Source: G039029935 sp039029935
GTDB taxonomy: Bacteria; Chloroflexota; Anaerolineae; Caldilineales; Caldilineaceae
DNA: 9,624 nucleotides
NCBI GenBank assembly: GCA_039029935.1
Contig: JBCCFC010000445.1
Coordinates: 1-9,624 of the forward strand
Direction of reading: 5' to 3'
The notes beneath the pieces are model-generated. The model did not search any database. It was not told the origin of the DNA and was given only the letters and a program-made list of their open reading frames with translations. Numbering within the stretch: the stretch's first letter is position 1; each line of letters opens with the position of its first letter. Below are positions 6,877-9,624 of this stretch, piece after piece. A program made the translations under genes and the position numbers.

Positions 6877-6953
6877 TAGCTTGGTCTAATAAAATGAGGG
6901 GTATCCCAATGTTAAAAAAATTGAGACACCCCTCATTTTATTGGCCCAAGCTA
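6877..6953. repeat. 77-bp near-perfect palindrome downstream of the flavin-protein gene
   Basis: The arms 6877-6910 and 6920-6953 are 34 positions long and pair with three mismatches and one G-U. They include TAGCTTGG/CCAAGCTA at the ends and the 15-bp block AATAAAATGAGGGGT. The loop is GTTAAAAAA. It starts 24 bp after the stop codon at 6978 on the minus strand. The T run on that strand lies in the loop rather than after the stem, so it is not a textbook intrinsic terminator. It may protect the 3' end, act as an atypical terminator, or be a small MITE-like element. Confidence 0.8.
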
Positions 6954-6977
6954 AAAGACATCAAACATCAGACCAAC

Positions 6978-7640
6978 TCACTGCTGACTCGCCGCATACT
7001 CATGAATATAGGCAGGCGCAACAACGCCATCTTTCAGCAGTGGATCCACTTCCAACTCGCCAAACACGGTGCGCATGGGCAAGACACCAGCCCAGACATC
7101 CAGTGCATAGTCCTCCTCATCATCAACAGGTTGCCCAGCGCGGACCTTGGCCGAGCCGCTGTCAATGGGGACCGCAACAATGTGCGTGGCCTTGGCTTCA
7201 TTGGGTGTTGGTGGTCGTGCATCGGCCCACCGCCCTGGAATCAGCTTCTCTGTGAAGACTTCCAGTGCTTCCATCTTTTCATCAAGGTCGGTGATGAATC
7301 GCCCCTTGCCATACATCACTGCCGAGCGGTAGTTCATTGAATGGTGGAACACAGATCGCGCCAAGACCAAGCCATCAATATGTGTCACCGTGATACAGAT
7401 GTCATGCCCTGCTCCCACGTGCTTAAGCAGGCGGCTTGTGCTGGCGCCGTGCAGCAGAATATTGTCTCCCTGTCGTGCATGAATTGTCGGAATCACAATT
7501 GGCTGACCATCCTCATTGACCATCCCGACATGGCAGATCAGCGAATCATCCACAATCCCATAGATTGTCTCTTTGTCATACGCCCCCCGATTGGGTATCC
7601 GTTTTACGCGATTTAGGTCTGTCTTTGCAAATTCACTCAT
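6978..7640 (-). CDS. Pyridoxamine 5'-phosphate oxidase-family flavin-binding protein, 220 aa
   Basis: The sequence has the FMN-binding split-barrel pattern of the Pyridox_ox_2/NimA-like group. NRGAYDKETIYGIVDDSLICHVG at the N-terminus is broken here only by position (residues about 17-39), followed by GQPIVIPT, a LLHGASTSRLL strand-helix, then VLARSVFHHSMNYRSAVMYGKG and a later VVAVPID-type strand. The group binds FMN (some F420 or heme) and includes nitroimidazole reductases; the substrate here is unknown. It is a cytosolic protein of typical length. I chose ATG 7640 over the ATG at 7667 because AAGGAG (7653-7648) lies 7 nt before it. The upstream ATG would place this ribosome-binding site inside the coding region. 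A good promoter candidate lies about 120 bp upstream. It appears monocistronic, with a large palindrome after its TGA stop. Confidence 0.9.
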   Translation of the reverse strand: MSEFAKTDLNRVKRIPNRGAYDKETIYGIVDDSLICHVGMVNEDGQPIVIPTIHARQGDNILLHGASTSRLLKHVGAGHDICITVTHIDGLVLARSVFHHSMNYRSAVMYGKGRFITDLDEKMEALEVFTEKLIPGRWADARPPTPNEAKATHIVAVPIDSGSAKVRAGQPVDDEEDYALDVWAGVLPMRTVFGELEVDPLLKDGVVAPAYIHEYAASQQ

Positions 7641-7647
7641 TATTTGG

Positions 7648-7653
7648 CTCCTT
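7648..7653 (-). promoter_or_regulatory. Ribosome binding site deciding the start at 7640
   Basis: AAGGAG on the minus strand is spaced 7 nt from ATG 7640. It decides against the longer form beginning at 7667. Confidence 0.8.
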
Positions 7654-7692
7654 GTCTTACTCATCATTAATCATTCAACAATTCACAAATTA

Positions 7693-7728
7693 ACTATCGG
7701 TCTTTACATGTTCATGAGGGACGATAGT
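7693..7728. repeat. 7-bp inverted repeat in the leader of the flavin-protein gene
   Basis: ACTATCG (7693-7699) and CGATAGT (7722-7728) are exact inverted repeats 22 bp apart. They lie between the candidate promoter (7769-7796) and the start codon (7640). This may be a leader hairpin or a split operator. The evidence is symmetry only. Confidence 0.3.
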
Positions 7729-7768
7729 ATCATCGGGATTTTTCTTCTGAAATTATCAAATGATTTTG

Positions 7769-7796
7769 ATTATAATTAAAATTGGACTCCTCACAA
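7769..7796 (-). promoter_or_regulatory. Promoter candidate for the flavin-protein gene
   Basis: On the minus strand TTGTGA (7796-7791) and a perfect TATAAT (7774-7769) are separated by 16 bp. The predicted leader is about 120 nt. The overlapping plus-strand TATAAT (7771-7776) has no convincing -35. Confidence 0.5.
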
Positions 7797-7853
7797 GTGC
7801 CATTTTGGACAAAAGCAACCAAACCAATTTTTCTAGCAAACGAATCATCCGTT

Positions 7854-7872
7854 AACGCAGATTTAACAGTGG
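7854..7872 (+). repeat. 19-bp site shared with the hairpin upstream of the CstB-like gene
   Basis: AACGCAGATTTAACAGTGG here and AACGAAGATTTAACGGTGG at 1988-2006 agree at 17 of 19 bases. The copy here lies just upstream of the cytochrome b561 promoter candidate and is followed by a partly complementary GTTAATCT. A common regulator site or a degraded dispersed repeat are both possible. Confidence 0.35.
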
Positions 7873-7884
7873 TTAATCTTCATT

Positions 7885-7915
7885 TTGAAATCAGCTTTAC
7901 TGCAAATGCTATACT
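7885..7915 (+). promoter_or_regulatory. Promoter candidate for cytochrome b561
   Basis: TTGAAA (7885-7890) and TATACT (7910-7915) are 19 bp apart. TG one base before the -10 (TGC-TATACT) makes it an extended -10, which tolerates the long spacer. The leader would be about 130 nt. The rest of the 413-bp divergent gap 7641-8053 is A/T-rich, and I see no convincing gene in it. Confidence 0.5.
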
Positions 7916-8053
7916 AAAAACAAGAACAAAAAACAAATCTGGAAAGAGAAATTTTCAAAAGGGTATGATGGACCATGCTCTGCTCATAAATTTAACGATA
8001 TTCGTAGCGACATGCGGGGTCATGTGCTGCGTTCTAATAAAGGATATAAAACA

Positions 8054-8596
8054 ATGAGAAATACATCTGTGGCATATGGCAGTGTGGCACGGTTTTTACA
8101 TTGGGGCAATGCACTGCTGATTATTCTACTCTGGGCAACCAGCGATATGGGCAACCCTTTTCTCTACCAATCGCATATTGGCTTAGGGATGGCACTTTTG
8201 GGACTGAGCACCGTTCAAGTACTCTGGTATCTTGCGGACCGCTCACCGGATATGTTAGCGGGCTTGTCAACCTGGCGACAACGGGCAATCACGTGGAACC
8301 ACCGTCTGATTTTGTTGGCTGTGCTGATGACAGTCTTTAGCGGTGTCGGCATTTTGTTTGCCAACGGCATTGGGTTGGGGGCTGCGTTGATGCCCTTTAG
8401 CATCGACCCCAATCAGGTGCGCGAAACGTTGATGACGGGGTTGCATGAATCATCATCAGCCATCATTGGTGCGTTGCTTGCGATGCATGTAGCAGGTGTG
8501 CTGTACTATCAACTTTTTAAAGGCGACACGCTTAGTCGTATGGGGGTGAACATCTTCGCACCAAAGAAGCGGTTACGGGCAGTGTATAGCGGATAG
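8054..8596 (+). CDS. Cytochrome b561 (CybB-like, four-helix diheme membrane protein), 180 aa
   Basis: Four hydrophobic segments lie at about residues 14-30, 38-60, 83-103 and 131-154. Histidines sit where the prokaryotic b561 family places heme b ligands: H16 in RFLHW, H41 in QSHIGLGM, and H131 and H145 in GLHESSSAIIGALLAMHVAGVLYY. The protein is an inner-membrane electron carrier, usually between quinol and another acceptor; E. coli CybB also acts as a superoxide:ubiquinone oxidoreductase. The partner here is unknown. The start at 8054 is chosen because AAAGGA (8039-8044) lies 9 nt upstream and the family N-terminus (SVARFLHWGNALL) follows directly. The in-frame ATG at 8012 adds 14 unrelated residues. 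The gene is transcribed alone and converges with the sulfatase across a perfect palindrome. Confidence 0.92.
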   Translation: MRNTSVAYGSVARFLHWGNALLIILLWATSDMGNPFLYQSHIGLGMALLGLSTVQVLWYLADRSPDMLAGLSTWRQRAITWNHRLILLAVLMTVFSGVGILFANGIGLGAALMPFSIDPNQVRETLMTGLHESSSAIIGALLAMHVAGVLYYQLFKGDTLSRMGVNIFAPKKRLRAVYSG

Positions 8597-8617
8597 TTTG
8601 CTATCAATCAGCAATAA

Positions 8618-8675
8618 CAGCAAAAAAATAGAGAGGGACGACCGCTAGCGGTCGTCCCTCTCTATTTTTTTGCTG
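8618..8675. terminator. Bidirectional terminator, perfect 58-bp palindrome
   Basis: Two exactly complementary 29-bp arms meet at 8646/8647 with no spacer (centre CCGCTAGCGG). Each arm has a GC-rich core (GAGGGACGACCGC) and an outer A7 or T7 run, so each strand has a stem followed by a U tract: T 8665-8671 on plus, the complement of A 8622-8628 on minus. It lies 22 bp after the cytochrome b561 stop and 33 bp after the sulfatase stop, so it can end both convergent transcripts. Confidence 0.9.
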
Positions 8676-8707
8676 AAAAAAGGATAAACCAGATCAAATG
8701 GCCTTAC

Positions 8708-9624
8708 CTATTTTGTATACTCAGTCAACCCCAGCCGTTCAAATTGCTCGACAGGTGAGTCATTATCTCTCATTAAGCGGATAAGATGCTGGATCATCAT
8801 TGCTTCAATATCAGGGTCATCCAGCGGTTGGGTTTGATGCGGGTCTGTCTCTAGGTCAAACAACAGCGTCCCAAAAGGAACAGGGTCTACCCAATGGTAG
8901 GCTTCGAGCCGCATGGTACGACAGCCTTTGGTGAAGGTGAATGGTTCGGCTAGTTCCATCGTCTGGAGCTCTTCAACTGTGAACATAAAACGAATGTGGG
9001 TGGGCATGACGGTATACTCAAACAACGGCTTGTTTTCTGACACGGGGCAGCGCATGTAGACATAGCGACCATCGGTGCAGTTGACATGACCACTATGCAC
9101 GCCGAAGAGTGCTGCCTCACGTACAGGTGTATCGTTGAGGATGGTTTATTTCAGGGGAACACCCTGCATATCCTGAGGCAGTGGACAGCCAAAGTAGTCG
9201 AGCAAGGTGGCTGGAATATCAATCAATTGAACCAAGCTCTGACGACGTTCACCCGCGATGGCCGTGCGCGGATCCCACATAAACATCGGTGTGTGTGCAT
9301 TCTCGTTGTACCAAGGTTGCACCAACTTGCCCCACCATTCATGCTCACCCAATAAGAAGCCGTGATCGGTATAGACAATCAGCATGGTGTCCTCCCACAT
9401 CTCGAATTCATCCATGATATCCAACACCCTGCCCAACTGCTCATCACACAGGCTGAGTACAGCGGCATATTCATAGCGACCATGTTTCACCTGTTCGGGT
9501 GGCTCGGTCACGCGGCCATAGTTCGGCCAGTCAAAGTGCGGACCATCATAGTCATGTGGGTAGTGATCCTTGTGCTTTTGATGGCTAAAAAAGGGTTCAT
9601 GGGGATCAAAGGTTTCGATTTGCA
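8708..9624 (-). pseudogene. Sulfatase, C-terminal part, interrupted by in-frame TAA
   Basis: The frame enters from the right edge, so the N-terminus and the catalytic Cys/Ser formylglycine motif are not visible. The alkaline-phosphatase-fold sulfatase signature YTDHGFLLGEHEWWGK lies near 9336-9383, preceded by VKHGRYEYAAVLSLCDEQLGRVL. Downstream come HTPMFMWDP and LIDIPATLLDYFG. At 9146-9148 the frame has TAA after GVPLK; the same frame then continues with TILNDTPVREAALFG, HVNCTDGRYVYMR and on to TAG at 8708. Both sides belong to one protein, so the TAA is a nonsense change (one base from CAA, GAA or AAA) or a sequence error. The second half has only a GTG at 9100 with no Shine-Dalgarno site. 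An intact gene would hydrolyse sulfate esters (or phosphonate-type esters). Confidence 0.8.

Noticed and set aside
8012..8053. Upstream start for cytochrome b561
   Set aside because: The extra 14 residues match nothing in the family, and AAAGGA is placed for ATG 8054.
7782..8057. 91-codon plus-strand open frame before cytochrome b561
   Set aside because: A/T-driven composition, no recognisable domain, no ribosome-binding site, and it overlaps the promoter candidate and the b561 start.
9146..9148. Recoded stop in the sulfatase
   Set aside because: The codon is TAA, which neither selenocysteine nor pyrrolysine uses, so mutation or sequence error is the simpler reading.

Overview
The window looks like chromosomal DNA of a mid-GC bacterium, most likely Chloroflexota (Anaerolineae/Herpetosiphon-like). 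This is an inference from the MalT-type LuxR regulator, the VanW-like/serine-hydrolase protein and the proline/serine linker style, not from a marker gene. Genes are spaced by long intergenic regions rich in inverted repeats. Only some have a Shine-Dalgarno site. I see no tRNA, rRNA, CRISPR array, transposase or phage gene.

Layout, left to right. An open frame of unclear identity runs off the left edge (1-386, minus). Next is a CstB-type persulfide dioxygenase/rhodanese fusion (486-1874, minus), interrupted by one in-frame TGA exactly at the family's conserved GSxCG cysteine. A hairpin that fits the bacterial SECIS pattern follows the TGA. I annotate it as one 462-residue gene with a candidate selenocysteine at position 187. 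Next come a 924-residue MalT-like LuxR regulator (2155-4929, minus), an exported serine beta-lactamase-like hydrolase with an N-terminal VanW/peptidoglycan-binding-like region (5036-6652, minus), and a pyridoxamine-phosphate-oxidase-like flavin protein (6978-7640, minus). A divergent intergenic region leads to a plus-strand cytochrome b561 (8054-8596). This gene converges on a sulfatase (8708-9624, minus, entering from the right edge) that carries an in-frame TAA. A perfect 58-bp palindrome sits between the two convergent genes.

The genes do not form one obvious operon: most have their own terminator or promoter candidates. The CstB-like protein would oxidise low-molecular-weight persulfides derived from sulfide and pass sulfane sulfur to its active C-terminal rhodanese. 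The cytochrome b561 could be a membrane electron carrier. The LuxR protein lies directly upstream of the CstB-like gene on the same strand and could regulate it, but nothing in the sequence proves this.

The main discovery candidate is the selenocysteine-containing persulfide dioxygenase. The main caution is that a second gene in the window, the sulfatase, also has a premature stop (TAA, which cannot be selenocysteine). Sequence error or gene decay must therefore be excluded for the TGA.
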